Of a DNA stretch of 64,000 nucleotides, positions 33,052-44,557 are shown piece by piece (the first letter of the stretch is position 1; each line of letters begins with the position of its first letter). The DNA comes from Utricularia gibba. Its lineage: Eukaryota; Streptophyta; Magnoliopsida; Lamiales; Lentibulariaceae. The DNA is taken from assembly GCA_002189035.1 (NCBI GenBank), contig NEEC01000004.1, positions 5,456,001-5,520,000 on the forward strand, read 5' to 3'. The position numbers were made by a program, and so were the translations under genes. The notes under the pieces are model-generated. The model made no database searches. It was not told the origin of the DNA and worked only from the letters and a program-made list of their open reading frames with translations.

Positions 33052-34596
33052 CTACACACTTGGGTCCTTCATAATCTTCGAAGGCAGCATGTCTTCAAGA
33101 AGCCCATGATCCCTCTCCATGGAAGAAGCAGGCGGGCGAAAGGGTCTTTCATGGAATGCTGGATTCCTGTCACTGAAACTCAACTGCGGATTGAGTGTGG
33201 GGATATAAGGTGGCACCCTCTGTTGAGTGGCATTTTTCATTTGCTGCTGAATATGGTGAGTTTGCGGCATCACCAGCTGAGACGAGGGGTACGCGCCTTC
33301 CCCGATTCGGCTGGCGGAGAAGGCGGCGGACTCCGACAGTAGGCCGAAGGCTCCTCGTGGCATAATGGGGCATGGATGTGTATGTGTACCTTCGTAGGTT
33401 GTAATGACGATGGATCGATCTTCGGAAGATCTTTCTACTCTTTTTTGACCCACAGGATGTACTGGTGCAGCGATAGTAGCTCCTACATTGTCACGAGGAG
33501 GAAATGCATCAACAACAACAAAAGAAAAAGAGGATCTTAGACGAGGAAAGTGTCAATGCTGGCTTCATGGATTTATCACGCATTGGAAAAATTAAACCAA
33601 CAAGATTTGACGAGATAATCAACTACTCTTTTGAATTTAAATTTCATGTAGAAATATCATCCACACCAGACGATGCGCTTCGAACAGTATACACTCACAC
33701 AGGAGGAATGCATCATTGTTTATTCTGGGGATGAAGCTACAACTACAAGAGTGAAGCTAAACTATGTGCGGGGGCGCCCATGTGAAGGGAAGAAGAAGAG
33801 AAGTAGGTCATAGATGAGAGTGTGAATGAGGGAGGGGGCCAACCAGTTTGTGTGTATGGTGTGTGAAAAGGAAAACATACCTAGGAAATGGACTGTTCTT
33901 CACTCCCTTTTGGCCGTACTTTCTCCATCTATAGCCATCATCGAGATGATCAACTTCGCTCTTGGTCATGAAAGCAAATCTCGGCTCCCTCTGCCGCTTC
34001 TGGTTCTTCTTCTTCACTCCCAGACTGAGCAAAGAGGGATCAACCGTAAACTAATAGGCACACACTCGGCCGGTCAAATCCCAAATTCATCCACTTTCCT
34101 TTTTTTTTTTTCCAAATCACGAAATAGTGTGTGTCTAGGAAAATACTAAAAAGAAGAAAAGAAAAACTCACAGTTTCTTGATCTTGTCTTGACTTTCATC
34201 TTCGTCGCCAGTGTTCCTCGTCTTCCGATCGCCTTCTCCGACTCCCTCATTTGTGGAAGAAGAAGCGGAGTTGGAAGAATTGGGAGTCGCCGGAGCGTTG
34301 AACACCTCCGAATATTCCGTCGCAGCGGAAACCGGCAGCTGCGGCGGCGGCTCCGGCAGAATCATATGGGTGGTAACATTCTGGAGCAGATCGTCGAATG
34401 TAGAGTGAGAAGAAGCAAAGTCGTGTGAACTCAGCATATCCAAGAACCCTAAAGATCCCTTGGTATCACGATCGCCATAAAAACTCCCTTCTTCGGCCAT
34501 GGAAAAGCTACTGGCTTCTGGGATCATCATCATCATCTGAATCTGATCCAACTCGGAAGAAAATTCATCTGAATTCTCCTTTCTCTTCTCATCCAT
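33052..34596 (-). CDS. WRKY transcription factor, group IIc, WRKY48-like (frame break)
   Basis: Stress- and defence-related nuclear factor. Exons 34172-34596, 33881-34024 and 33052-33482. The WRKYGQK heptad is intact in exon 2. Exon 3 carries the zinc ligands: the first Cys in SYYRC, the second Cys just before the break, then HTHP. The C-terminal motif [13 protein letters not shown] matches the end of WRKY48. Between the second zinc-ligand Cys and KKRVERS the frame shifts. It is restored if one base is missing from the 3-base run at 33449-33451 and one from the 6-base run at 33441-33446. With two bases added, the coding length is 1002 (333 residues). As it stands the zinc finger is broken. 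Confidence 0.87.
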
Positions 34597-35633
34597 GGCT
34601 GCCCCCTCCCCTTTTTTTATTTTATTATCATTCCATGGAAGAGTTGCTTTTATTCACTTCTGAATGAAAGGAACAGAACATGAGAAAGAGAAAGAGGGAG
34701 AGAGCGGATGGACTTCCCTTCCACAAGCCAGTAGAAGAAGTAGCTTTTTGTTTTGGAATATCGATACAATACTGAGAGAGATACACACACCGCAAAACCT
34801 GAATTTACCCTTTTCTCCCTCTCAACACACACACACACAAACACATCCTTATTTATTTATTTGCATATTTTGTATCCATTAAATGACTATAAATATGCAA
34901 TTTATGGATGCCTTGGGCAGACCATTCTAACTTGTTTTTCTTTTCTGTAAAAAAAAAGGGGTTGGGTTGGGTTGGAGTGGAAGGAAGTTCCCCACTTGTT
35001 CCTTCAACTATTTATTTACCTCTTTTACCGTGTATTATTACCGCACCCTAAAGGTCCACCATCCTAGCCACTAATTACATTAATCTAATCGCCCACTTTA
35101 ATTACCCCTTAACCCAAATCCTAAGACTTCACAATTCTACCCATTTAACGAGAGTGGAGACAGTGAAAAAGGAGGAAAATTACCGGGCTTTTTAAAGGGG
35201 AGAAAGAGCAAAGGGATGGATAGGTGTATAAATAGGGGGACGCATTGAATGTGAGGAGGCCAACGCCCATGAGGTGGTCCGCCCAATTTGTCCATGTTTT
35301 CATACCTTTCCCTTTGACCGCCGCCCTTCCCAGTGTGAACTGTGAACTGTGAATGAATGGGCGCTCAATCCCAGTCCAGTAATCCTACCATCCATCTATC
35401 TATCTCCTGCCTGCCTTGTGTGTTTTCTGTAATCATTTTGAGTGAATGCGTTTTAACAAGGTTTTCTGGTGCAGAGAAATGGGACGGGGTTTCTTAGAAA
35501 TACGAGTAGGAGGATCGAGTTTGGCTGTTTTGGTGCTAGGGGGACAGACATGTGCTGAGAGGAGGGGCCTGAGGTGTAGTACACAGTGCATGCAATAAGA
35601 GGGGGGCGAGTGGGGACGTTGTCTATGCACAGA

Positions 35634-35651
35634 GGGGGGGGGGGGGGGGGG
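35634..35651. repeat. Homopolymer tract, 18 G
   Basis: An uninterrupted run of 18 G on the plus strand. True length is uncertain if this is a long-read assembly. It has G-quadruplex potential only in the trivial sense of a homopolymer. Confidence 0.85.
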
Positions 35652-36438
35652 AGCCGAAGATTGAGAAGGCGGCCCCATCGGAGGAGGGAAGGAGGGAACC
35701 CCCCGGTCTGAAAAACCAGGTGGTCGCTTCTTCGAACCGCATCGCATTTAATTCGGTGATGACGATCGCTCCACGTCTTCGCAGCCCCACTCCCTCTCCC
35801 TCTCCTGGAGGGCGGACAGTCCCATTTGAACGCCCCACGATCACCGTTTCCCAACTGCGTTTAACCATTCCGGACCGTGATCAGATTCACGGGCGTCACT
35901 TGGAAGGTGGAAACCCACTGTATTCTTCTCTTTCTACTGCCGTCACGCACTCACTAGAAAGAATATCGTCCTCTTTGCTTACCAAGTTTTTTTTTCTTTT
36001 TTGAGAAAAATATATTATCCTTTTGATTTCATAGACCACCAAATCAAATAAAAAAAGGGGGAAATCTGCGGTCTGATGGATTGAATACAAAACAACATGG
36101 TTTTACATATGCAGTCAACTGTGGCTTCGAATTCCAATTGGGGTGTCGTGTGCCATGGAGTTGTTTGGAACAGATACTGAGATGGCATGACGAAGGGGTT
36201 GCATCCACGGCATACGTGCACCAGGAAACCATATGATAAGAATATGAACGTATCGAGTATACTCGTGTGAGTGGCATCGCACATTAAAGATCATTTAATC
36301 CAATGGCATCCTCCAATAAATACGCAAGATCCTGTATCTTTTGCGATCTTCCATTGCAACAATTGGAAAGATCGAGGGGAAGAGTTGCAAATAGTAGGGG
36401 ATTAGGTGTAGGTAGGGGATGGAATTGTCCTTTTTGAT

Positions 36439-36457
36439 CCCCCCCCCCCCCCCCCCC
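36439..36457. repeat. Homopolymer tract, 19 C
   Basis: An uninterrupted run of 19 C on the plus strand, about 790 bases from the G tract and complementary to it. Length is uncertain for the same reason. Confidence 0.85.
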
Positions 36458-38192
36458 TCCCTGTGTGCTTCGTTTCCGTGCCGTGCCGTGCAACACCGTT
36501 TGATCTTCGAGACTGGGACTGGACTGGGCTTGTTGTAGCTTGTGCCCATGGCAAGGATTCCACCCTTAACATGGGACTGTGCCTGAGATAAATAAAGCAA
36601 AAAGAGGGGTCTTTTTCGAATTTGAATGGGCACACCCAAAACCTAATGCGGCCACGCTATTGCACTTTCTTTTTGCAACCTAAGCTGCAAAGAAAGTTGG
36701 GTGAAATGGACCTAGAAGGCTTTTGTAGCCGGCCTTTGCCTTTTATGGCCTGCAGTCCTAATTCTTACATGGTATGGTTGCTCACTCAATTGCATGTTTC
36801 ATAAATTCTTGCCACATGCCCTCACTTTCAGAAACCATATGCGTACGTACCGCCTTTGCATCAACAGAAACCAATTTGGATGGAGTAGGAATCAAGGAAA
36901 AAAATATGATATGATTACCCCAGAGAGCCTTCCTTCATCTCCAACCGCACTTCCTTCCTTTGTGTTTGTCCAGTGGACAGCATCCTTTCTTTCCCAGAGC
37001 TTCTTCTGTACATACTCCTTCCTGTTGCCCAAGGCCATCGTCGCCAGAATTTGACGGGCCAACGGTTTGCGGCAGTTACCAGTTGAGACGGAGCCGGTCA
37101 TCTCAAGCATTCATTAAGAGGGTTCAGGCATTAACTCCACCCGATCCCAGTTCTAACATCCAAACTCCTGTCCTGTATCCCTCGCTGTAATGATGGAGCA
37201 AAACCAGGCAACCCTTCACGTAATAAACCGCAGACATTTGATTCAATTTAAACACACAAAAGTATTCTTGGTGTCTGTAGGCTGGATGCTATGAACATGA
37301 TTGATGCAATATCACTCTTTTATTCCCACATAGCAGATTAGAACTAGGCATGGGCGTATCTTATAGCCCTAAAAGAACCCACATCGGAAATCAAAATCAA
37401 TCAACACTAATCCAGTCCTGAAGAATCTAACCCACATCGATTTAGGAAGGTGATAATAAGTATCTTGGACTTACTTCAATATTTAGTGAATCACAAAACT
37501 ACCCCTCAAAAAAAGAATCTTCCATCCGGGGGCACCGACACGGGCCGGGAACGGGACACGGCAGAGGATACCTTTTTGGGTGGGGTTGGAGGAACTGACT
37601 ATGCATTATTGCAATTGTCATATGATTTTCCAACATTATTCTGCTTGGGTTATATCGCGTATTTCATACTCTGATACATTGAATGATTGTCCCCCACAGA
37701 ATAGTAATTTTCGTAAAATGATATAATAAATAATTCTGGGACACGGTACCAAACATGACGAAATTGGGGCCGCCAAAAGTTGATTGCAACACCGCACCCA
37801 CCGCCCCCTCACGCCCCGCCGAAGATCGCGGCCGCACTTATACTATTATTTTAATCCACATTTTATTTAATTTATATACGTCAATAATTGCAACTCCATG
37901 TGCACATTTACCCGCGGCAAAAACTGCGATAATATATAATTTTAAATTATTTTTGTTTTCATGCAAAATAGGGGGATGGGCCGGGTGCATGGAAACCCGG
38001 ATATGAACATTTTATTTAATTGGGCCGGTCCAACACGCCGTCCTTGGCAACTGCTCTGGCCCAGCATTATCGCATGAGAAGGGGCCCAGTGTCTGGCTAA
38101 TGGGGAGCCGAAGGCGGGATCGTCATGGATCTCTACGAGTTGAGGAGAGGAGAGGAGAAAATTTCTGAGAGGAAACCAAACGCTTTTTGGGT

Positions 38193-39632
38193 ATGAGGTT
38201 TCATCACCGTGTTGGAGAAGAAGCTCGACGAAAGAGCGATGCCTCATTCTGCTGTTTTTGTGGGGATTCTTTTTTGATTATCGTTGCATTATTCTTCATC
38301 CTACTGGGTTCTGTGTATGGATCCCCGCCGTCGAAGCAAAACGTCATCGATGGCGTCGTATTGACGCACAAAACTGGGAATAATAGAACCCTCGTTGTGG
38401 ATGCCAATGGGCAGGGGAGTTCAAGTCTGTGCAGGCTGCGATTGATCATGTCCGGATGGGAATTCTGATTGGGTGGTTATTCAGATAAGGAAGGGAGTTT
38501 ACAGGTTCGAATTCGCCTTCCCATTTGTAATCATACGTTTTTTTTGCCTGCAAATTCCACTTCATACATCGGCTGCGCTTTGTTATGAATGCGTATGCAG
38601 AGAGAAGGTTACAATACCGGCAAATAAGCCGTATGTGTTCCTCAGAGGAAGCGGGAAAGGTAAGACGAACATTGTTTGGTCTGAGAACTCAGCCAAGAGC
38701 CATGATTCCGCTACCTTCAAACTCGAAGCTCCCCATTTCGTGGCCTTTGGCATCAGCTTCAAGGTTCAGTACACTACTGCAAATGCTTCATTCCTCTATG
38801 GATCGATCATATGGCATTATTAATCATTGTTGTTTGGGACTTCAGAATGAAGCTTCAACTGGGATTTCTCAGACTGCCGAAAACAGTGCCGTGGCGGCTC
38901 TTGTAGCAGGAGACATGGCTGCTTTCTATCACTGCGGTTTCTACAGTAATCACAACACGCTCTATGATCTCAATGGCAGGCACTACTACGATAGATGCTA
39001 CTTTCAGGGCTCTGTGGATTTCATTTTCGGCCAAGGCCTGGCCTTGTTTCATGTTAGCCCTATGATACCAAAATTCGAAAAACTGCATCTGTTCATACCT
39101 GCTCGAATGATTGTATCCACTTTGCAGGACTCAGAGCTCTTTGTTATCAGCGACTGGAACAAGGGAATCCATGGTTCGATTGCAGCCAATGCCAGGAGGT
39201 CGCAAAATGAAACCAGTGGCTTTGTGTTCCTCTCGAGTAGGATCTATGGTGTTGGGCATGTTTACTTAGGCAGGGCTAAAGCAGAGCATTCCAGAGTTGT
39301 TTATGCCAATTCCTACTTATCCAAGGCTGTGATCCCTCAAGGATGGTCAGATCACCAGTACCCGAGCAGCAGCCTAGAGTAAGTAATACGCTGCACTTTT
39401 TTACTTTTTATTTTGAGATCAGACAGGTTAGTGAATGCATCAACATATTGCCCATACCTCTTCTTCTTCTTTTCGAAACAGCAAGTTGTACCAAGCCGAG
39501 TACAAATGCCATGGGCCTGGATCAGGGAGGGGAAGCCGTGCTCATTGGTCGAAACAGCTGACGGACGAAGAGGCGGCTCCTTACCTCTCCATAGATTTCA
39601 TCCAAGGCAGAGACTGGTTGCTTGTCTGGTGA
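38193..39632 (+). CDS. Pectinesterase-like protein with altered active site (two frame breaks)
   Basis: Belongs to CAZy CE8 pectin methylesterases, which de-esterify cell-wall pectin. Exons 38193-38504, 38601-38763, 38846-39052, 39128-39378 and 39482-39632. A hydrophobic N-terminal segment (residues about 22-42) looks like a signal peptide; there is no PMEI pro-region. Two one-base losses in exon 1 (GGGG at 38414-38417; CC at 38452-38453) break the frame; adding both gives 361 residues. The usual QDTL is HNTL here, replacing the catalytic Asp and the oxyanion Gln. The usual GRxW is GRAK, losing the substrate-stacking Trp. The second Asp (VDFIFG) remains. Likely a catalytically dead member or a decaying gene. 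Confidence 0.8.
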
Positions 39633-39866
39633 TCAGCTCCTCAAATTTTCCATGCCTTGGCAAAATGTACTGAATTTGTATATTATTATTCATTTAATTA
39701 TTTAAAAGGGATTTTCCGATGTGGCATAGGATATGCTACGTAAGGGATAGATGCTTCATGCGTGGCCAATCGGTGTCCATTCGATCATTCGTGGACAATG
39801 TTACCCCTGGAAGTAGTAGTTTAAACTCATGATGGAGAAAAAAAAAAGGGTTCAAAAGATCAGGAA

Positions 39867-42419
39867 ATGAACATCATCTCAGTGCCTTCTTCCTCAACCT
39901 CTAAGCTTGCTCACTTTTCCCCTGCACAGAATCCAGATTACCCAAACTTCCATTTCCAAACGTTCAGATCCCTCTATTCTTCTTTGCATAGCCGCGAGGT
40001 GTCCCCCATTAGATCCATGACCAGGCATCCTCACCAATCCTTCAAGAAAAGCCTCAAATCTCTTCGATTAAGGATGAGCAGGGGGAACTGGAAGATGTGG
40101 AAAACAGCCTCGATGAAGAGATTACCAAGGCGAAGAAGTCGTTGGAGGAGCTGCTAGTTATTCGTAAGCCGGCTACCGAGATTTCTGATGAAGAAGGCGA
40201 AGAGAGTAGTTATGGGAGTGTGAAAGATGGGGACTCGAAGGAGGTTGCAGCTTCGTCGGTGATTGATGAGGGCCTTTCGAGATTTGCGAAGAAAATGCCT
40301 TTTTTTGAGCCGGAGAGGGTTGAGTCGAGTGCTAAGGAGAGACCCCTTTTGGTGAACTTGGATTTGGCTCTGTATAAGGCAAAGATATATACGAGGAACT
40401 ATCAGTACAAAGAAGCTGAGGATTTACTTAGAGAGGTAATTGCACATTTTCAGTCTCTTATTCATGTTTTTTTTTTTTTTGTTAGTTATGAAATGGCATT
40501 TGTGGTCAAGAGTTTCAATGCTATGATAACCAGTGTATAAAATTTTGGCCCGAAGATGGAAGACCATATGTGGCTCTCGGAAAGACATTGAGTAAGCAGT
40601 CTAAATGGGAAGAAGCCAGAAGTGTTTATGAAAAAGGCTGCCAATCTACACAAGGGGAAAATTCTTACATTTGGCAGGTTAGATTAAAATTAAAAGTTCT
40701 TCTTGATTGGCCTAAAAGCTGAGGATGCACCTTATTTGCAACTAGTGTTGGGCTGTGCTTGAAAATAAACTTGGAAATGTGAGAAGATCAAGGGAGCTAT
40801 TCGATGCTGCAACGGTAGCAGACAACAAGCACATTGCAGCGTGGCATGGATGGGCGGTGTTGGAGATGAAACAAGGGAATATACAGAAGGCGAGGTATCT
40901 TCTTGGCAAGGGTCTCAAGTATTGTGGTGGGAATGAATATGTTTACCAGACACTTGCACTTCTTGAAGTCAAAGCCAGGCGATATGAACAAGCTCGACAG
41001 TTGTTCAGCCAAGCAACCAAATGCAATCCTAGAAGCTGCGCAAGTTGGCTGGTAAGCTTCCTTTTTTATATATCATTAACTATGCTGATGCTTAATTCAG
41101 TAGAGATGATGATAACCTGAAGTTGTGATCTTTTGCCTATAAAAAGGCATGGGCTCAGCTTGAGGCGCAGCTGGAGAATCACCCTGCTGCTAGGTCTTTT
41201 TTTGAGGTTTGAATTCCTGAGAACTTGAGATGATCCATCCTATTATTCGTCATACCATCAAAAGAATCTAACTTGGTGCTCTGAAACAGAGAGCTGTTCA
41301 GGCTAGTCCAAAGAATAGGTTTGCATGGCATGTTTGGGGGGTATTTGAAGCAAATCTTGGAAATGTTGATTTAGCTAGAAAACTTCTCAAAATAGGCCAC
41401 ATTGTGAACCCCAGAGATCCAGTGCTTCTTCAATCCCTGGCGCTGCTTGAATACCGAAACTCGACGGTGACTCTAGCACGAGAGTTATTCCGGCGGGCGG
41501 CGCAACTAGATCCAAGTCATCAACCTGTGTGGATTGTAAGCCATTTAACAAAGGGGTTCCTTTGTTTTCCTTCCACTCAATCTGTTTTCTCACTTTGCTA
41601 CCTTGTTGTTAAGGCTTGGGGTTGGATGGAGTGGAAAGAAGGAAACTTGGATAAAGCAAGGGAGCTGTATCGAAAAGCATTAGCCATTAATACAACCACA
41701 GAAAGTGCTGCTCGTTGCCTTCAGGTAACTGAAATATGTTTCATATTGACGAAATTTGTAATCTTGACCACAACGTTATGACGTTTTTCAGGCGTGGGGT
41801 GTATTGGAGCAAAGAGAGGGTAACCTTTCAGCAGCCAGAAGACTATTTAGATCTTCACTGAACGTGAATTCTCAAAGCTACATTACATGGATGACATGGG
41901 CCTCTCTCGAAGAAGACCAAGGAAACTCTGTTCGTGCTGAAGAAATTCGCAATCTTTTTTTCCAACAGGTACTCATTTTCCACATTGTCGAAATAACATA
42001 CTGCGAGAGTAACAGCAGATGAACAGAAACACGAGCTGCACTAAACTTCTTGTTCGGCTAACTGGTTGAGGTTGATCTTCGTTTTTCCGCAGCGTACTGA
42101 AATAGTAGATGATGCTTCGTGGGTGATGGGATTTATGGACATTATTGATCCAGCAATCGACAGCATAAAGAGGCTGTTGAACATGGAGGCATCTGAGGTT
42201 TCAAGTGTGCGTGGTGAGAATGAGGACAGTGGTTCCACAAATGATGATGATGCTGTTGAAGATAAATCCGATGGATTCGAGTTAGACTCCTTCGTGCGGG
42301 AAAAGCTGTTCTTGGACCCTTCAAACCTTGAGGCGCGAATGGCGTCACAGCCGGAGACGAGTGGTCGGAGATCATCAGATTCCGATCGGAGAAATGCCTC
42401 CGCCATTCCAAAGATGTGA
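39867..42419 (+). CDS. HCF107: HCF107-like HAT/TPR protein for chloroplast psbH/psbB RNA (frame break)
   Basis: Chloroplast RNA-binding protein made of HAT (half-a-TPR) repeats; HCF107 protects the psbH 5' end and is needed for psbB/psbH expression. Exons 39867-40435, 40534-40677, 40746-41051, 41147-41206, 41290-41535, 41614-41724, 41792-41968 and 42093-42419. Conserved blocks such as WPEDGRPYVALGK, AWHGWAVLEMKQGN, LNPRDP-like VNPRDPVLLQSL and DDASWVMGFMDIIDPA are unmistakable. The Ser-rich N-terminus is a plausible transit peptide. The opening frame (from 39867) and the frame of the rest of exon 1 differ by one missing base somewhere in 40013-40100; with it, exon 1 becomes 570 bases and in phase. 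C-terminus ends at 42419. Confidence 0.9.
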
Positions 42420-42559
42420 ATGGCTGGCGATTCATTCGTAATGTGATAGAGATCGGACATGAGATCTGTATCGAATTCAAACGTGTATAGAAAACCATTT
42501 ATAGCCCAAGGTTTGAACTTTATGGCATCTGCAGTTCTTCTCTACGTACCGGAAGAGCA

Positions 42560-43640
42560 CATTCCAGACACTAACCTAAGGCGACGCCAAGGTTTCCATA
42601 TAAGCAGCAGCAGCAGCAGCAACTTCATCACAGTTACTAACCTTGCGGTGATCGAATGAACCTTTCTTCCAGACAAACATCACGAAACTTGATCCACCAG
42701 ACAACACAACCTTCAACAACGTAAGGAATTTTAAGTACCTTGCTCCAGCTCCAAGCCTTTTTCAGTTCAACATCTTGATCCATCATTGCCCATGCATAAG
42801 TTTGATGACTGCAGAAAACACAGAGGTTTCCCTCGAATTGAGTCCACTTTCTACATATTTTGTAATCTGCAAAATCCCATATTTCTCAGTCTCTAAATCA
42901 CCCATCCCGCAGAAACTGGATTGAAGTTGGCGATCATCACCCAAGGATAGAATAGCATCTACTTTCTACAGCTTCCCTTTGGCAAAAACTGATGAACCAC
43001 CCTCAACTAAGCAGCATTCAAGTCGTCGATACTTCTCGCTCTCGAACTGTAGAGGAGTCTCACAAACATCTCCATCGAATTCCTGTCAATTTTGAATAGC
43101 CCCACAACTTTGTAATCATCATCCAACAAATCCGTAAGCAGAAAAGCTTCTGTGCTTCACCCTGATTCCGGAATCAGGCGCCTCTGTACCCGCGATGCTG
43201 CAGATCAAAGTATTACAGGAACCCACAACCCAAACGCATTTATTTGAAGGATTGTGTAAATGAAGGGCGTCGGATTCTTCTGGGTCATCATCATCGATCG
43301 ATGTGCCGTTTCAGATGGCCCGTCTGATCCGAATCACCATACGGTGTGTGAAAATTGAGTCTTTTGTACATCTTTGTAGATGAGCTGTGCGGAATTCAGG
43401 GCTGGAAATCAAGAAACGCGCTTGAGTCTCGAAATTGAGTGCACTGATTAGGACATTGATGAAATGGGGAATTTGATCCCCCGTTAGAAATCAATCAGTA
43501 GCCAGCGCCACACAGGATGACGAAACCTTGTCAAATCCGCATTGGGCTGCGGTTCTTCAACGGGAACATCGCCATCAATGATATCAAGGGAATGCGATTA
43601 GGAGGAGAAAGAGCCGTACACGAAGCTCGATCCCTCATTA
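42560..43640 (-). pseudogene. Decayed F-box / F-box-associated (FBA) domain gene
   Basis: No long open frame survives, but pieces of an F-box-associated protein can be read in order on the minus strand in different frames. These are LISSPEFRTAHLQRCT (about 43390-43440), DDDYKVVGLFKIDRN (about 43070-43145), VEGGSSVFAKGKL (about 42965-43010), EKYGILQI (near 42860-42890), then AWSWSKVLKIPYVVEG (near 42710-42760). Stops and shifts separate them. The F-box itself at the 5' end is not clearly recognisable. Such genes (CPR1/CPR30 type) decay often. Some of the breaks could also be the same base-loss artefact seen in neighbouring genes, but there are in-frame stops as well. Confidence 0.55.
42602..42619. 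repeat. GCA/CAG trinucleotide repeat
   Basis: About six AGC units in a row, inside the C-terminal remnant of the F-box pseudogene (poly-Ala on the minus strand). Confidence 0.7.
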
Positions 43641-43951
43641 TTTTGCTGTGAAAAAGGACTGTGGACATGATAAACAGACTAAAATATCTCAAGAAATGGA
43701 CAACAATGGGCGGCTGGTCTGCCCTCACTGCCACCACCATTCATCTGGATGTTGTCTGTATGTTAGTTATTTATACGATGAAAATCGTTTTGTATAATTC
43801 AGAACACCTCCTTGTTTATGTTGCTGTGGATAAGATATATCCATATCCAGGCACACAAATGGAAGTAAAACAGAGCAGTTTTCCCCGGCGGTGATGGATA
43901 GGTTGACCGGGTTTGGGTGCAACATGAACCAACGACACGCAAGCTTGTCTT

Positions 43952-44361
43952 CTAGCTCCCATCGACTGCCTGCGATTGAAACGGGGGCTGAATCTGAAGC
44001 CAGGGTTCTTCGCCCAAGATGTCTTGAAGAAACGAGTCACAGCGATGCGCATCCAGTGCCTCTTCCAGCATTGCCAGCTTCCTTTTCAGCTCCTCCCCTG
44101 CTTCCTCAGTTTTCTGTTCTCCGACTCCATGCCGGCGTATCGCTCCGTCATGTCCCTGCACTTGCTGTCGATTTCGCCGTTCCGGGCGCTCAAATACACC
44201 ACTTGCTCGTTCAAGTCCTGTATGTACTGCTGCCTCTTCATCCTGGACCGCCGTGCGGATTCTCTATTGGACAGCATCCTCCTCTTCTTCTTCTCATCCA
44301 GCACGGCGGCTCGATTCTCGTAGTCTTCGGAAGAACTCGAGTTGCTCCCCAGCTTTCTCAT
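43952..44361 (-). CDS. Group S1-type bZIP transcription factor (frame break)
   Basis: Small sugar- and energy-responsive nuclear factor. The basic region reads NRESARRSRMKRQQ, with the bZIP signature Asn and Arg correctly spaced. A leucine-zipper-like coiled coil follows (residues about 50-105). The frame ends early at residue about 90. One base missing from the CCCC run at 44095-44098 (GGGG on the coding strand) would restore the conserved continuation EELKRKLAMLEEAL to a stop at 43952, 136 residues in total. I chose ATG 44361 because upstream in-frame codons are not ATG. The leader carries a conserved sucrose-control uORF, which supports assignment to the S1 class (bZIP1/2/11/44/53). Confidence 0.87.
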
Positions 44362-44441
44362 TGCCAATGCTGTGGACAGTTTCACACTTACAGCAGAGAG
44401 GAGGCGGCGCGCAGAGATCGGGGGGTGGAGGCGGAGAGTGC

Positions 44442-44525
44442 TTAAGAGAAAACGTAAAACCAGTACAGAAAAACAACTGAGAACGACTGAACGAGCCCAC
44501 TTCTATGCACAAGGCCTGATTTCAT
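44442..44525 (-). promoter_or_regulatory. Sucrose-control peptide uORF upstream of the bZIP
   Basis: A 27-codon uORF: ATG at 44525, stop TAA at 44442-44444, 80 bases before the bZIP start. Its C-terminal half is LVQSFSVVFLYWFYVFS, the core of the SC-peptide known from the leaders of group S1 bZIP mRNAs. In those genes the nascent peptide stalls the ribosome when sucrose is high and represses translation of the main frame. The frame contains no base loss. Its first residues are shorter than in bZIP11 and begin MKSGLVHRS. Confidence 0.93.
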
Positions 44526-44557
44526 ATTCTGCAGTAGGCATCTTGGATGGAACTCAT
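44522..44557 (-). promoter_or_regulatory. Overlapping upstream uORF (ATGA coupling)
   Basis: A short uORF from ATG 44557 with 11 codons (MSSIQDAYCRI) whose TGA shares bases with the ATG of the sucrose-control uORF. If transcription starts further upstream, an ATG at 44713 opens a 63-codon version of the same frame. The ATGA overlap could couple termination to re-initiation on the control peptide. Confidence 0.6.

Larger units (their letters stand above)
34597..38192. other. Gene-poor AT-rich interval with long G and C tracts
   Basis: About 3.6 kb: the WRKY promoter on the left, then low-complexity DNA. It includes an AC microsatellite at about 34825-34841, a GGGTT repeat near 34959-34977, an 18-G tract and a 19-C tract. 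Open frames overlapping the G/C tracts are compositional artefacts. A minus-strand frame at 36892-37110 is unrecognised. GGCCCA-like motifs cluster at 38020-38090, just upstream of the pectinesterase gene. Confidence 0.4.

Noticed and set aside
35433-35868. Proline-rich frames across the G tract
   Set aside because: The Pro/Gly runs are translations of the homopolymer and its GC-rich flank.
36892-37110. 72-codon minus-strand frame
   Set aside because: Some protein-like composition but no domain, and no splice partner found.
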